A stretch of 64,000 nucleotides of DNA from JACOMY01 sp046233115 (GCA_046233115.1 JBJXHM010000002.1:434001-498000); one strand, 5' to 3'; shown: positions 53,360 through 62,042, counted from the first letter of the stretch. Numbers and translations are program-made. Notes: generated by a model from the letters alone, not told the origin.

Positions 53360-54349
53360 TTGCACCAGGTCTTCGTAGATCCAGAGAGCCGTGAGCGTGC
53401 GTTTCGGAACACCTTGTCGAAAGTCGATCTACCCGATCTGCCCGAGCCCGTCATCGGCAAGGTCAGACAGTCCTATGACATCGATGGCGAGCGCCGGCTT
53501 CTCATCGCCACGGACCGCCTGAGCGCCTTCGACCTCAACCTGACCACGATACCCTTCAAGGGGCAGGTGCTGACGCAGCTGTCACAGTTCTGGTTCGAAA
53601 AGACCGCGGACCTCTGCCCCAATCACATGATCGCCGTGCCGGACCCCAACGTGATGGTCTGCAAGCGTCTTCGCATGCTGCCGGTCGAGGTCGTCGTGCG
53701 GGGCTACCTGGCCGGGACCACCAGCACCTCTCTCCTCGCGATGTACCGGGCGGGGCAGCGGCGCCTCTACGGTCAGGACCTCGACGAGGGCATGCACGAC
53801 AACCAGCTGCTCGCCCGGCCGATGATAACGCCCACCACCAAGGGGGAGGCCGGGGCGCACGACGTCGCCATCGACCCGACGGAGGTCGTGACGCGGGGCC
53901 ATGTCGACGCAAGGACCTGGAGCAAGGTCTGCGAACGCGCCACGGCCCTCTTTGCCGCCGGCCAGGCCTGGGCCAAGCAGTGCGGCCTCATTCTCGTCGA
54001 CACGAAGTACGAGTTCGGCCTCGATGAGGATGGCGATGTCGTCGTGGCCGACGAGATTCACACCCCCGACAGCTCCCGCTATTGGGAGGCGGCGACCTAT
54101 CGGGACCGCTTCGAGCGCGGGCAAGCGCCGGACAGCTTCGACAAGGACCGGGTCCGGCGCTGGGTGCGCGCCCGTTGCGATCCCTACAAGGACGAGATAC
54201 CGGAGATCCCGGATGCTGTCCGAGCCGAGACGGCCTCGGCCTATCTGGAGGTCTTTGAGCGCCTGACCGGGGCACCGCTGATCCCGCCGACAGCCGCAAC
54301 AAGCCCGCAGGAGCGCATTAAAACGGCCGTAACGCGCTATCTTGCCTAG
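53360..54349 (+). CDS. purC: Phosphoribosylaminoimidazole-succinocarboxamide synthase (long, Ade1-like form)
   Basis: 329 residues from a TTG at 53360 with GGGGGGA 5 bases upstream. Motifs: GKVRQSYDIDGERRLLIATD, RLSAFDLNLTTIPFKGQVLT, VVVRGYLAGTTSTSL, LILVDTKYEFGLDEDGDVVV, DEIHTPDSSRYW. It joins aspartate to CAIR in purine synthesis. It is longer than the roughly 240-residue form in most bacterial purine operons and stands alone, without other pur genes. Its stop shares the CTAG at 54346-54349 with the stop of the convergent methyltransferase gene. Confidence 0.92.
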   Translation: MHQVFVDPESRERAFRNTLSKVDLPDLPEPVIGKVRQSYDIDGERRLLIATDRLSAFDLNLTTIPFKGQVLTQLSQFWFEKTADLCPNHMIAVPDPNVMVCKRLRMLPVEVVVRGYLAGTTSTSLLAMYRAGQRRLYGQDLDEGMHDNQLLARPMITPTTKGEAGAHDVAIDPTEVVTRGHVDARTWSKVCERATALFAAGQAWAKQCGLILVDTKYEFGLDEDGDVVVADEIHTPDSSRYWEAATYRDRFERGQAPDSFDKDRVRRWVRARCDPYKDEIPEIPDAVRAETASAYLEVFERLTGAPLIPPTAATSPQERIKTAVTRYLA

Positions 54350-55128
54350 GCGGGCTTCCACGCATGGAGGTGGTGGGGGCAGTGCTCGCCGCTGTCGAGC
54401 ACGGTGACCATCCGCTCCCAGGTGTTGATCTGGCCGGCGATGTAGGCCTCGCCGAACCTGGCGGCGAAGGCCGCGCCCTTCTCGCCCTTCAGCGCCGCGA
54501 GTTCGGCCTTGGCCTCCTCGCGATACCAGGCATTCCGGTTGGTCAGGGCCACATCGACGAAGCCCGCGTCCGCGAGCGCACGCCGGTAGCGGTCGGGCGA
54601 GGCCATCCCGAAATCGAGGTCCTCGGCGGCGAGATAGGCCCGCATCTCCGGCGTCGGTTCGCCGTCGTGCGCGATCAGCCAGTCCGACGCCACGAAGACT
54701 CCGCCCGGCTTCAGCACGCGGAAGACCTCGCGGGCGAGCGCTTCCTTGTCGGCGATGTGGACGATCGCGTCCTTGCTGAAGACGAAATCAAGGGTCCCGG
54801 ACTCGATCGGGAAGGGGCCCGGCTCGACCTGGCGGATCTCGATCCGGTCGGAGAGTCCGTGGCGCTCGACCAGCGCGCGGGCCGCGGCGCAGACCGGTGC
54901 CTCGACATCGATGCCGATGACTGAGCCCGCGCCGTGCTCACGGACCAAGGCCAGGGTGATGCCGCCCGAGCCGCAGCCGATGTCGAGTCCGGTCTTGCCG
55001 GTAATGTCTGCCGGCTCGAGCAGGTGTGCGACCTCGGCCGGTCCGCCGGGCGACAGGTAGCCCTCGCCCCAAAGCGCCTCCAGGAAGCCGATCGCGTTGT
55101 CGTCGTAGAGAACCTCGCCACCGGACAT
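54346..55128 (-). CDS. SAM-dependent methyltransferase, phosphoethanolamine N-methyltransferase-like
   Basis: 260 residues from the ATG at 55128. SAM motif GLDIGCGSGGITLALVREHG, acidic strand IGIDVE, and DFVFSKDAIVHIADKEALAR. The start YDDNAIGFLEALWGEGYLSP plus GG resembles the N-terminal region of phosphoethanolamine methyltransferases (FGENYISSGG type), which make phosphocholine precursors; the similarity is by eye, so other small-amine methyltransferases are possible. It follows the ABM gene by 35 bases in the trcR unit. Confidence 0.72.
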   Translation of the reverse strand: MSGGEVLYDDNAIGFLEALWGEGYLSPGGPAEVAHLLEPADITGKTGLDIGCGSGGITLALVREHGAGSVIGIDVEAPVCAAARALVERHGLSDRIEIRQVEPGPFPIESGTLDFVFSKDAIVHIADKEALAREVFRVLKPGGVFVASDWLIAHDGEPTPEMRAYLAAEDLDFGMASPDRYRRALADAGFVDVALTNRNAWYREEAKAELAALKGEKGAAFAARFGEAYIAGQINTWERMVTVLDSGEHCPHHLHAWKPA

Positions 55129-55163
55129 GCGCTCTTCCCTCCGGATCGCCTGTGCTGCTTGAG

Positions 55164-55463
55164 CTAGATCGCCTTGCTGTCGCTGACCGTGTGCAGCGTG
55201 ACCTTGCGCTCGCTGACGCCGAAGCCGGGGGCCAGGGTGCGCCACTCGGCCAGATGATCGCTCTTGGCGTGGGCCTGCAGGTCTTCCAGGCTCTCCCACT
55301 CCTCGCTGATGCGGATCAAGGTGGGGTCGAGGAGGTCGGCCGAATAGGCATAGAGCCGGCAGCCCTTCTCCGCAGAGGAGAGGCGCACGACCTTCTCCAT
55401 GGCCGGACGGGCTTCCTCCAGCTTGCCTTCGCCGATGCGGAAGGATCCGATGATGGCAAGCAT
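55164..55463 (-). CDS. ABM-domain protein (antibiotic-biosynthesis-monooxygenase fold)
   Basis: 99 residues, one dimeric alpha-beta barrel domain: MLAIIGSFRIGEGKLEEARP, EKGCRLYAYSADLLDPTLIR, EEWESLEDLQAHAKSDHL with the conserved W and H. Members are cofactor-free monooxygenases or stress proteins such as YgiN. The ribosome-binding site GAGGTGA lies inside the last codons of trcR, one base-pair step before the start, so translation is coupled. Confidence 0.85.
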   Translation of the reverse strand: MLAIIGSFRIGEGKLEEARPAMEKVVRLSSAEKGCRLYAYSADLLDPTLIRISEEWESLEDLQAHAKSDHLAEWRTLAPGFGVSERKVTLHTVSDSKAI

Positions 55464-55464
55464 G

Positions 55465-56136
55465 CTACTTCACCTCTTCTTCGTCGACTTCGTGGGTGAT
55501 GTCTTCCGGGGCATCCATCGGCAGATCCGCCAGCCCGTGGTCGCCCTCGCGCTCGTCCTCGTCCTCATGCTCGCTTTGCGGCTCGTGGACGGCAAGCTTC
55601 TGCGCCTCGCGCGCTTTCAGGGACTCGGCATGCTCGACCGCGGCGTTGAGCTCGGTCTGGGTGCAGAGGCCCAGCAGCACCGGGTCGCGCGGCTTGATGT
55701 TCTGGGTGTTCCAGTGGGTGCGGTCGCGGATTGCCTGGATCGTGTTCTTGGTGGTGCCGATCAGCTTGGAGATCTGTGCGTCCTTCAGGTCGGGATAGTG
55801 CTTCAGCAGGAAGGCCACCCCGTCCGGCTTGTCCTGGCGCTTGGCGACCGGCGTGTAGCGCGGCCCCTTGGTGCGCTTCAGCGGTTCCGGCAGGTCCTGC
55901 TTGCGCATCACCAGGCGGCGCTTGGGGTCCTGCTCGCAGCGTGCGATCTCTTCCTTGGTCAGCTGGTTGTTCATCGTCGGGTCGAGACCCTGGATGCCTT
56001 TGGCCACTTCACCGTCGGCGATGCCTTGGACTTCAAGCACATGCAGGTTGCAGAACGCGGCGATCTGCTCGAAGGACAGACCGGTATTGTCGATCAGCCA
56101 GACCGCGGTCGCCTTGGGCATCAGGGGTTGAGACAT
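55465..56136 (-). CDS. trcR: Cell-cycle transcriptional regulator TrcR (DUF1013 family)
   Basis: 223 residues. The characteristic blocks are AVWLIDNTGLSFEQIAAFCN, LEVQGIADGEVAKGIQGLDP and QISKLIGTTKNTIQAIRDRT, two helix-turn-helix-like segments, followed by a long acidic tail (EDEDEREGDHG...HEVDEEEVK). The family is nearly confined to alphaproteobacteria and affects cell-cycle gene expression. AAAGGAG precedes the ATG. A 14-base palindrome (CGAGGCCGGCCTCG, 56163-56176) is in its leader. It heads a unit with the ABM and methyltransferase genes. Confidence 0.9.
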   Translation of the reverse strand: MSQPLMPKATAVWLIDNTGLSFEQIAAFCNLHVLEVQGIADGEVAKGIQGLDPTMNNQLTKEEIARCEQDPKRRLVMRKQDLPEPLKRTKGPRYTPVAKRQDKPDGVAFLLKHYPDLKDAQISKLIGTTKNTIQAIRDRTHWNTQNIKPRDPVLLGLCTQTELNAAVEHAESLKAREAQKLAVHEPQSEHEDEDEREGDHGLADLPMDAPEDITHEVDEEEVK

Positions 56137-56390
56137 CGAGAAACTCCTTTGGGGGGCGCGGACGAGGCCGGCCTCGGCGCCCGTTGTCTACCGCTTCTGG
56201 AGAGCGGTTTGAAGTCTTGTCCAGGAACCGAAGAGATATAGTGGGAGAGCCTCAGCTCTGCAAAGCCCTCTTCACGGCTTTCATTGCGCCAGAGGCGACC
56301 CTGACCGTCGAATTTGGAGCAGACAAGGCAGTCGCGAGCGGCCGAGCCTAGCGGGAGGAGGAATCCCCCTCCACTCGCAAAGAGGTTCCA

Positions 56391-57644
56391 ATGCCATTCG
56401 GTCATTCGGTTCCCACCCGGCCGCTACCGCCCAGTCCTGACGACACCATGGCGGGCCTGGCCTGGACGCCCTTCCGACTGCAGCGCCTGGAGCGCGTACG
56501 CCGGGCGCTCGTCGAGGCAGAGGTCGCAGGCCTGCTGCTCTACGATCCGATCAACATCCGCTATGCCACCGGCAGCCGGAACATGACGGTTTGGACCCTG
56601 CACAATGCGGTGCGCTACTGCTTTGTCGCAACAGAGGGGCCGGTCGTCCTCTTCGACTTTCACAACTGCGAGCATCTGAGCCAGGGCCTGGGCACGGTGG
56701 ACGAGGTGCGTCCCGCGATCTCCTGGTATTACTTCGGCGCCGGCGCACGCGGGCCGGAGAAGGCCAAGCGCTGGGCCGAGGAGATCGCCGACTTGGTGCG
56801 GACCCACGGCGGCGGCAACAGCCGCCTGGCGATCGACCGCTGCGACCCCATGGGCAGCTTCGCGCTGCGCGATGCCGGGCTCTCGCTGGTCGAGGGTCAG
56901 GACCTGATGGAGGTGGTGCGCGCCAAGAAGTTGCCGGAGGAGCTGGAGCTAATCCGCCAGTCCATGGTGGTCTGCGAGGCTGGGATGGCCCGCATGCAAG
57001 AGGCGCTGCGCCCCGGCCTCACCGAGAACGAGCTCTGGTCGCTGCTGCACGAGACCAACATCGCCGAGGGCGGAGAGTGGATCGAGACCCGCCTGCTGAC
57101 CGCCGGCAGCCGTACCAACCCCTGGTTCCAGGAAGCCTCGGATCGCGCCATCCGGCCGGGCGATCTGGTCGCCTTCGACACCGACCTGATCGGGCCCTTC
57201 GGCTACTGCTCGGACGTCTCGCGAACCTTCCACTGCGGTCCCGGCCGGCCGAGCGAGCGGCAGAAGGAGCTCTACGGCCTCGCCTACGAGCAGATCCAGA
57301 CCAACATCCCGCTGTTCCGCGCCGGGCGCAGCGCGCGCGAGATCGCCGAGGCGGCCTGGCGCATCCCCGACCGCTTCCTGCCCTACCGCTACGGCTCGCT
57401 CGCCCACGGGGTCGGACTCTGCGACGAGTATCCGCGCATCTCGCACGCCATCGACTTCGAGGCCAGCGGCTACGACTTCGTGCTGGAGCCGGGCATGACG
57501 CTCTGCGTCGAGAGCTACATCGGCGAGCCCGGCGACCGCGAGGGCGTGAAGCTGGAAGACCAGATCCTGATCACCGAGGGCGATCCCCTGGTGCTGTCGA
57601 CCTACCCCTTCGAGACCGCGCTGCTACCCGCGCGCTGGCTCTAA
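56391..57644 (+). CDS. M24-family metalloprotein, DMSP-lyase DddP-like (copy 1)
   Basis: 417 residues (a start at 56448 would drop 19 residues). The sequence reads YDPINIRYATGSRNMTVWTL, NIAEGGEWIETRLL, FDTDLIGPFGYCSDVSR and LAHGVGLCDEYPRI, all of which are hallmarks of the DMSP lyase DddP within the M24 creatinase/prolidase fold. The metal ligands are D263, D265, D275, H339, E374 and E389, and Y334 and D345 match the catalytic Tyr and Asp of DddP. Spacings between these residues equal those of DddP. DddP cleaves dimethylsulfoniopropionate to dimethylsulfide and acrylate. Relatives acting on other substrates cannot be excluded. Confidence 0.7.
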   Translation: MPFGHSVPTRPLPPSPDDTMAGLAWTPFRLQRLERVRRALVEAEVAGLLLYDPINIRYATGSRNMTVWTLHNAVRYCFVATEGPVVLFDFHNCEHLSQGLGTVDEVRPAISWYYFGAGARGPEKAKRWAEEIADLVRTHGGGNSRLAIDRCDPMGSFALRDAGLSLVEGQDLMEVVRAKKLPEELELIRQSMVVCEAGMARMQEALRPGLTENELWSLLHETNIAEGGEWIETRLLTAGSRTNPWFQEASDRAIRPGDLVAFDTDLIGPFGYCSDVSRTFHCGPGRPSERQKELYGLAYEQIQTNIPLFRAGRSAREIAEAAWRIPDRFLPYRYGSLAHGVGLCDEYPRISHAIDFEASGYDFVLEPGMTLCVESYIGEPGDREGVKLEDQILITEGDPLVLSTYPFETALLPARWL

Positions 57645-57659
57645 CCGGAGCGAGAAACC

Positions 57660-58943
57660 ATGCCTCCCGAAGCCCTCGACCCGCCCGCCCCCCTGTTCCC
57701 GCCGGTCCGCCGGATCGACAGCCGCGCCATGGGACGCAGCGACTGCGATGCCGGCGTCGACTTGGTCGCCCTGCGCACCGAGCGCCTGGCCCGCGTACGC
57801 AGCGAGCTGGTCAAGCGCGACCTGGCCGGAGTCCTGCTCTACGACCCGATCAACATCCGCTACGCCACCGGTAGCCGCAATATGGCGGTCTGGACCCTGC
57901 ACAACGCCGCACGCTCCTGCTACGTGCCGACCGAGGGGCCGGTGGTGCTGTTCGACTACCACAACTGCGATCACCTGAGCGAAGAGCTGGAGACCATCGA
58001 CGAGATCCGCCGCTCGATCAGCTGGTACTTCTTCACCGCCGGCTGGCGGGTCGAGGAGAAGGTGCAAAAGTGGGCGACGGCGATCGACGACCTGCTGCGC
58101 CAGACCGGCGGCGGCAACCGGCGTTTGGCGATCGACAAGTGCGACCCGGCCGGCACCTGGGCGCTGGAGGAGCGCGGGGTCGAGATCGCCGACGGCCAGG
58201 AGGTGCTGGAAGAGGCCCGCCTGATCAAGACCGACTTGGAGCTAGCGGCGATGAACCATTCGATCGCGGTGACCGAGATCGGCATGGCGGCGATGCGTGA
58301 AGCCCTGCGGCCCGGTATGAGCGAGAACCAGCTCTGGTCTGTCCTGCACCGCGAGAACATCGCCCGTGGCGGCGAGTGGATCGAGACCCGCCTGCTCTCC
58401 GCCGGACGGCGCACCAATCCCTGGTTCCAGGAGTGCTCGGCCCACATGATCCGGCCGGGCGACCTGGTCTCCTTCGACACCGACCTGATCGGCCCCTTCG
58501 GCTACTGCGCCGACATCTCGCGCACCTTTCACTGCGGGCCGGGCAGGCCCACGGCCGAGCAGCGCCGGCTCTACGGCCTGGCGGTGGAGCAGATCGAGAC
58601 CAACATCGCGCTGTTGCGCCCCGGCCTCACCTTCCGCGAGATCGCGGACAAGAGCTGGAAGCTGCCGACGACCTGCCAGCCCAACCGCTATTCCGTGGTG
58701 ATGCACGGCGTCGGCCTCTGCGACGAGTATCCGGCCATCGTCTATGCCGAGGATTTCGACGCCGCCGGCTACGACGGCGAGATACGGCCGGGCATGACCC
58801 TCTGCGTGGAGAGCTACATCGGCGAGCTTGGCGGTGCCGAGGGCGTGAAGCTTGAACAGCAGGTGCTGGTGACCGAGCGCGGCTGCGAGCGGCTCTCCCG
58901 CTTCCCCTACGAGGAGGACCTGCTGCCCTCGCGGTGGCTCTGA
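57660..58943 (+). CDS. M24-family metalloprotein, DMSP-lyase DddP-like (copy 2)
   Basis: 427 residues, a tandem paralogue of the previous protein, by eye about two-thirds identical, starting 15 bases after its stop. The same set is kept: D273, D275, D285, H349, E384, E399 as metal ligands and Y344, D355 as the presumed catalytic pair (NRYSVVMHGVGLCDEYPAI). It differs mainly in its N-terminal 40 residues and in the helix before the active site (KTDLELAAMNHSIAVTEIGM). Two copies in one unit suggest a heteromer, different substrate preference or recent duplication. Confidence 0.7.
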   Translation: MPPEALDPPAPLFPPVRRIDSRAMGRSDCDAGVDLVALRTERLARVRSELVKRDLAGVLLYDPINIRYATGSRNMAVWTLHNAARSCYVPTEGPVVLFDYHNCDHLSEELETIDEIRRSISWYFFTAGWRVEEKVQKWATAIDDLLRQTGGGNRRLAIDKCDPAGTWALEERGVEIADGQEVLEEARLIKTDLELAAMNHSIAVTEIGMAAMREALRPGMSENQLWSVLHRENIARGGEWIETRLLSAGRRTNPWFQECSAHMIRPGDLVSFDTDLIGPFGYCADISRTFHCGPGRPTAEQRRLYGLAVEQIETNIALLRPGLTFREIADKSWKLPTTCQPNRYSVVMHGVGLCDEYPAIVYAEDFDAAGYDGEIRPGMTLCVESYIGELGGAEGVKLEQQVLVTERGCERLSRFPYEEDLLPSRWL

Positions 58944-59013
58944 CTCGGCGCCTCCCTTGCCGGAAGCGGGCGGGGCGTGTTAGAGGCGCGCCTTCACCGC
59001 AAGGAACGAAATA

Positions 59014-59532
59014 ATGAGCGATAGCCAGCCGCAGGTTCCGCCGCAGGCGCCGAGCCCGGGCGCACAGCAGTCCATGCTGATCCTGACGCAGTATGTGAAG
59101 GATCTCTCCTTCGAGAACCCGAACTCGCCGATGATCTTCGGCCAGACGCAGAGCAGCCCCAAGATCACCATCTCGGTCGACGTCCGGGTCAACACGATCC
59201 AGGAGCGCCTCGCCGAGGTGGTGTTGGTGCTGAAAGTCGAAGCCACGATCGGTGAGAAAAATGCCTTCTTGGTCGAGCTTGACTATGCCGGCATCGTCAA
59301 CCTGCAGGTCGAGATGAGCGCCGAGGAGACCGAGCGCGCCTACCTGATCGAGGCGCCTTCGATGCTCTTCCCCTTCGCCCGGGCGATCATCGCGACCCTG
59401 AGCCGGGACGGCGGCTTCATGCCCTTCCTGATGACCCCGATCGATTTCGAGCAGCTCTACATACAGCGCAACGCAGCCGCGGCTGCGGCAGCCGAGGCGC
59501 CGGCGGAGGGAGAGTCCGGTTCGGAGGCCTAG
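59014..59532 (+). CDS. secB: Protein-export chaperone SecB
   Basis: 172 residues. Conserved SecB segments: LILTQYVKDLSFENPNSPMI, LKVEATIGEKNAFLVELDYA, EAPSMLFPFARAIIATLSRD and GGFMPFLMTPIDFEQLY. The ends are poorly conserved: a Gln/Pro-rich N-terminus and an Ala-rich acidic tail. It keeps preproteins unfolded and delivers them to SecA. In its own unit downstream of the DddP-like pair. Confidence 0.97.
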   Translation: MSDSQPQVPPQAPSPGAQQSMLILTQYVKDLSFENPNSPMIFGQTQSSPKITISVDVRVNTIQERLAEVVLVLKVEATIGEKNAFLVELDYAGIVNLQVEMSAEETERAYLIEAPSMLFPFARAIIATLSRDGGFMPFLMTPIDFEQLYIQRNAAAAAAAEAPAEGESGSEA

Positions 59533-59614
59533 CCTCCCGATCCGGGGAACGTTCCTTCACGCCTTCGCCAACGAGCCTGCGGCGCGCGGCGAAATGGTCT
59601 AGACTGGCCGGACC

Positions 59615-61336
59615 ATGAAGAAGCCCGCCCAGGAGCGAGACAGCGAGCGAGACGGCAGGGAAGCGGAGCCCCAGGAGCAGATCGCCGGAGGGCCGCGCCG
59701 AGAGGAACCGGCGCGGCCGGTGCTGGTCGACCCCTTCGAAGGTCTGGAGTTCGCTCGTCAAAGCGACACGCAAGCGACATCGCCGCGTCACGAAATTGGT
59801 CTAGAAGAACCGACCAGTTCGGACAACGAGCCGGAGTCGGCCAGCGCGTCGGCGTCGGCGCAAGACGCGCAGACCGCCATGCCTCCTCCCAAGGTCCGTC
59901 AAGATTCGCTGCTCGCCTACCTGATGATCAGTTTGCCGGTCGGCCTCGCCGGCCTGCTGGCCTTCGCGCTGGGCTGGCTCACCTTCCCGGCGCTGCTGCT
60001 GCTGATCGCGGCCAGCCTGGGCGGTGCCTTCATCTTCCTACGTCACCACCGTGCCGAGCTTGCGGGCCTGGCCGGCTACCTCTGGGGCCGGGCCGCCGAT
60101 CCTGAGCGGCCGGTGATGCCGCCGCCGACCCCGCCGGGCAGCTTGCTGTCCGGGCCGCTTTCCGCCAGCCTGGCCGAGGCCCTGCGCGCCGGGCAGAGCA
60201 AGCGCCAGGCCCTTGCCGCCTCCGATGCCGGCAAGGAGGCGATCCTGGCGGCCCTGCCCTATCCGCTGATGACCGTCACCGCCGAGCGCAAGGTGACTCG
60301 CGCCAATCGCGCGGCCAAGGAGCTGTTCGACAGCCAGGTCGAGGGCCTGGACCTGATCTCTGTGCTGCGCGAGCCGGCCTTGCTGGCCAGTGCCGAGGCG
60401 GTGCTGGCCGGGGCCGAGAGCCGGACCCTGGAATTCACCATCGCCGGCGGCCTGATGCAGCACTTCGTGGCCGACATCCGCCGCCTGCCGCTGGCGCTGC
60501 CGGACGGTAGCGTGGCCCTTCTGGCGCTTCAGGACATCACCGCGCTGAAACGGGCCGAACAGCTCCGCGCCGACTTCGTGGCCAATGCCAGCCATGAGCT
60601 GAAGACGCCGCTGGCCAGCCTGATGGGCTTCATCGAGACCCTGGACGGGGCGGCGCGCGACGACCCCGAGGCGCGCGCCCGGTTCCTGCCGATCATGGCC
60701 GAGCAGTCGGTGCGCATGGCCCACCTGGTCGAGGACCTGCTGTCGCTCTCGCGCATCGAGATGCAGGAGCACACGCCGCCGCGCGAGGTGATTGAGCTGA
60801 CCCAGCTGATCAAGCGCGTCGCCGCAGCGCTCTCGCTGGAGGCGGAGAAGCGCGGCATCACCCTCGCGGTCCAGTCTGCAACGCCGGTCGCGACCTATGG
60901 CGACGAGGAAGAGCTGGAGCAGGTCTTCCAGAACCTGATCGACAACGCGATCAAGTACGGACGGCCCAACACCCGGGTGGCCGTCGAGTTCTCGGCCCAG
61001 AAGAGCGAGGCGGCGGCACCCGGAGCGCCCGGCCGGAGCATGGTCTCGGTCTCGGTGATCGACCAGGGTGAAGGCATCCCGCGTGAACACCTGCCGCGCC
61101 TGACCGAGCGCTTCTACCGGGTCGACAAGGCCCGCTCTCGGGCCTTGGGCGGTACCGGGTTGGGGCTGGCCATCGTCAAGCACATCGTCAGCCGCCATCG
61201 CGGCCGGCTGGAGATCCGCAGCGAGCGTGGCAAGGGATCGGTCTTCACCGTGCACCTGCGTGCCGCCCCGCTGGAGAGCGCCAGGAGCCTGCGAAGCGAA
61301 GCGAGGCTCCCGCCGCGTGATGCGGCTGCGGAGTGA
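59615..61336 (+). CDS. PhoR-like membrane sensor histidine kinase
   Basis: 573 residues. The first 95 are polar, acidic and probably disordered; two helices follow at about 99-142, then a cytoplasmic PAS-like region (about 210-310). The H-box is FVANASHELKTPLASLMGFI with H327, a sequence typical of PhoR. N-box QNLIDNAIKYGRPNTRV, G1 IDQGEGIPREH, F-box RFYRVDKARS, G2 GGTGLGLAIVKHIVSRHRGR. The usual phoB and pst genes are not adjacent, so a phosphate role is only suggested. A stem-loop follows at 61380-61403. Confidence 0.88.
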   Translation: MKKPAQERDSERDGREAEPQEQIAGGPRREEPARPVLVDPFEGLEFARQSDTQATSPRHEIGLEEPTSSDNEPESASASASAQDAQTAMPPPKVRQDSLLAYLMISLPVGLAGLLAFALGWLTFPALLLLIAASLGGAFIFLRHHRAELAGLAGYLWGRAADPERPVMPPPTPPGSLLSGPLSASLAEALRAGQSKRQALAASDAGKEAILAALPYPLMTVTAERKVTRANRAAKELFDSQVEGLDLISVLREPALLASAEAVLAGAESRTLEFTIAGGLMQHFVADIRRLPLALPDGSVALLALQDITALKRAEQLRADFVANASHELKTPLASLMGFIETLDGAARDDPEARARFLPIMAEQSVRMAHLVEDLLSLSRIEMQEHTPPREVIELTQLIKRVAAALSLEAEKRGITLAVQSATPVATYGDEEELEQVFQNLIDNAIKYGRPNTRVAVEFSAQKSEAAAPGAPGRSMVSVSVIDQGEGIPREHLPRLTERFYRVDKARSRALGGTGLGLAIVKHIVSRHRGRLEIRSERGKGSVFTVHLRAAPLESARSLRSEARLPPRDAAAE

Positions 61337-61379
61337 TCCGACGCAGGCTCCCACCTTCGGGCCGCTCTCTCGATCGAAG

Positions 61380-61403
61380 GCTGCCGCATCAAACTGCGGC
61401 AGC
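61380..61403 (+). terminator. Stem-loop after the PhoR-like gene
   Basis: GCTGCCGCA/TGCGGCAGC (61380-61388 with 61395-61403) is a perfect 9-base stem with loop TCAAAC, 44 bases after the stop codon. Only a weak T-rich stretch follows, so efficiency is doubtful. Confidence 0.5.
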
Positions 61404-61468
61404 GGCGCTTTCCTCCTTGCCCGTGGCGCTGCAGTGGATAGAGATGGAGGGGGGCGCCGTCGCCCGGG

Positions 61469-62032
61469 ATGAGGACGCAGTGCGTGGTAGAGCGGGAGGA
61501 ACTGGATGCCCTGGTCGTCAGGGTCGGCAAGCAGCGTGACCGCGCCGCCTTCGCCGCCCTCTTCGACTTCTTCGCGCCGCGCCTGAAGACCTTCCTCATG
61601 CGCCAGGGTTCCGAGGAGGCGCTGGCCGAGGATCTGGTGCAGGAGACCCTGCTGACGCTCTGGCGACGAGCCGACAGGTTCGACCCGGCGCAGGCCTCCG
61701 CCTCGACCTGGATCTTCACCATCGCCCGCAACAAGCGCATCGACCGCTATCGCCGGGACAGCAGGCCGGACCTCGATCCCTACGAGCCGTTGCTGCAGCC
61801 CGAACAGCTTGCGCCGGACGAGGCCTTAACCCAAAAAGAACAGGGCCGGCGTGTGAGAGAGGCGATTTCGGGCTTGCCGCGGGAGCAGGCCGAGCTAGTT
61901 CGTATGGCGTACTACGGCGACAAGGTTCAAAGGGCGATCGCACAGGAAAGCGGCATTGCACTGGGGACCGTGAAGTCGCGCCTGCGCCTGGCCATGAAGC
62001 GCCTCAGACGCGCTCTGGACGACGGGGTGTGA
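61469..62032 (+). CDS. ECF RNA polymerase sigma factor (ChrR-associated RpoE type)
   Basis: 187 residues; an alternative GTG start at 61487 exists. Sigma region 2 is FAALFDFFAPRLKTFLMRQG through EDLVQETLLTLWRRADRFDP and WIFTIARNKRIDRYRRD; region 4 is ISGLPREQAELVRMAYYGDK and IALGTVKSRLRLAMKRLRRA. The gene is followed 10 bases later by a ChrR-type anti-sigma, the arrangement of the RpoE-ChrR singlet-oxygen response in Rhodobacter. A target promoter in front of this gene was not found. Confidence 0.93.
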   Translation: MRTQCVVEREELDALVVRVGKQRDRAAFAALFDFFAPRLKTFLMRQGSEEALAEDLVQETLLTLWRRADRFDPAQASASTWIFTIARNKRIDRYRRDSRPDLDPYEPLLQPEQLAPDEALTQKEQGRRVREAISGLPREQAELVRMAYYGDKVQRAIAQESGIALGTVKSRLRLAMKRLRRALDDGV

Positions 62033-62042
62033 GGTATTTCCG

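Noticed and set aside
56163..56176. 14-base palindrome CGAGGCCGGCCTCG in the trcR leader as an operator
   Set aside because: It is entirely GC-rich, may be fortuitous, and there is no second line of evidence; noted only in the trcR entry.
61334..61339. TGATCC as the -35 box of an RpoE-type promoter for the sigma factor
   Set aside because: It overlaps the PhoR-like stop codon, and no suitable -10 element follows at the expected distance.
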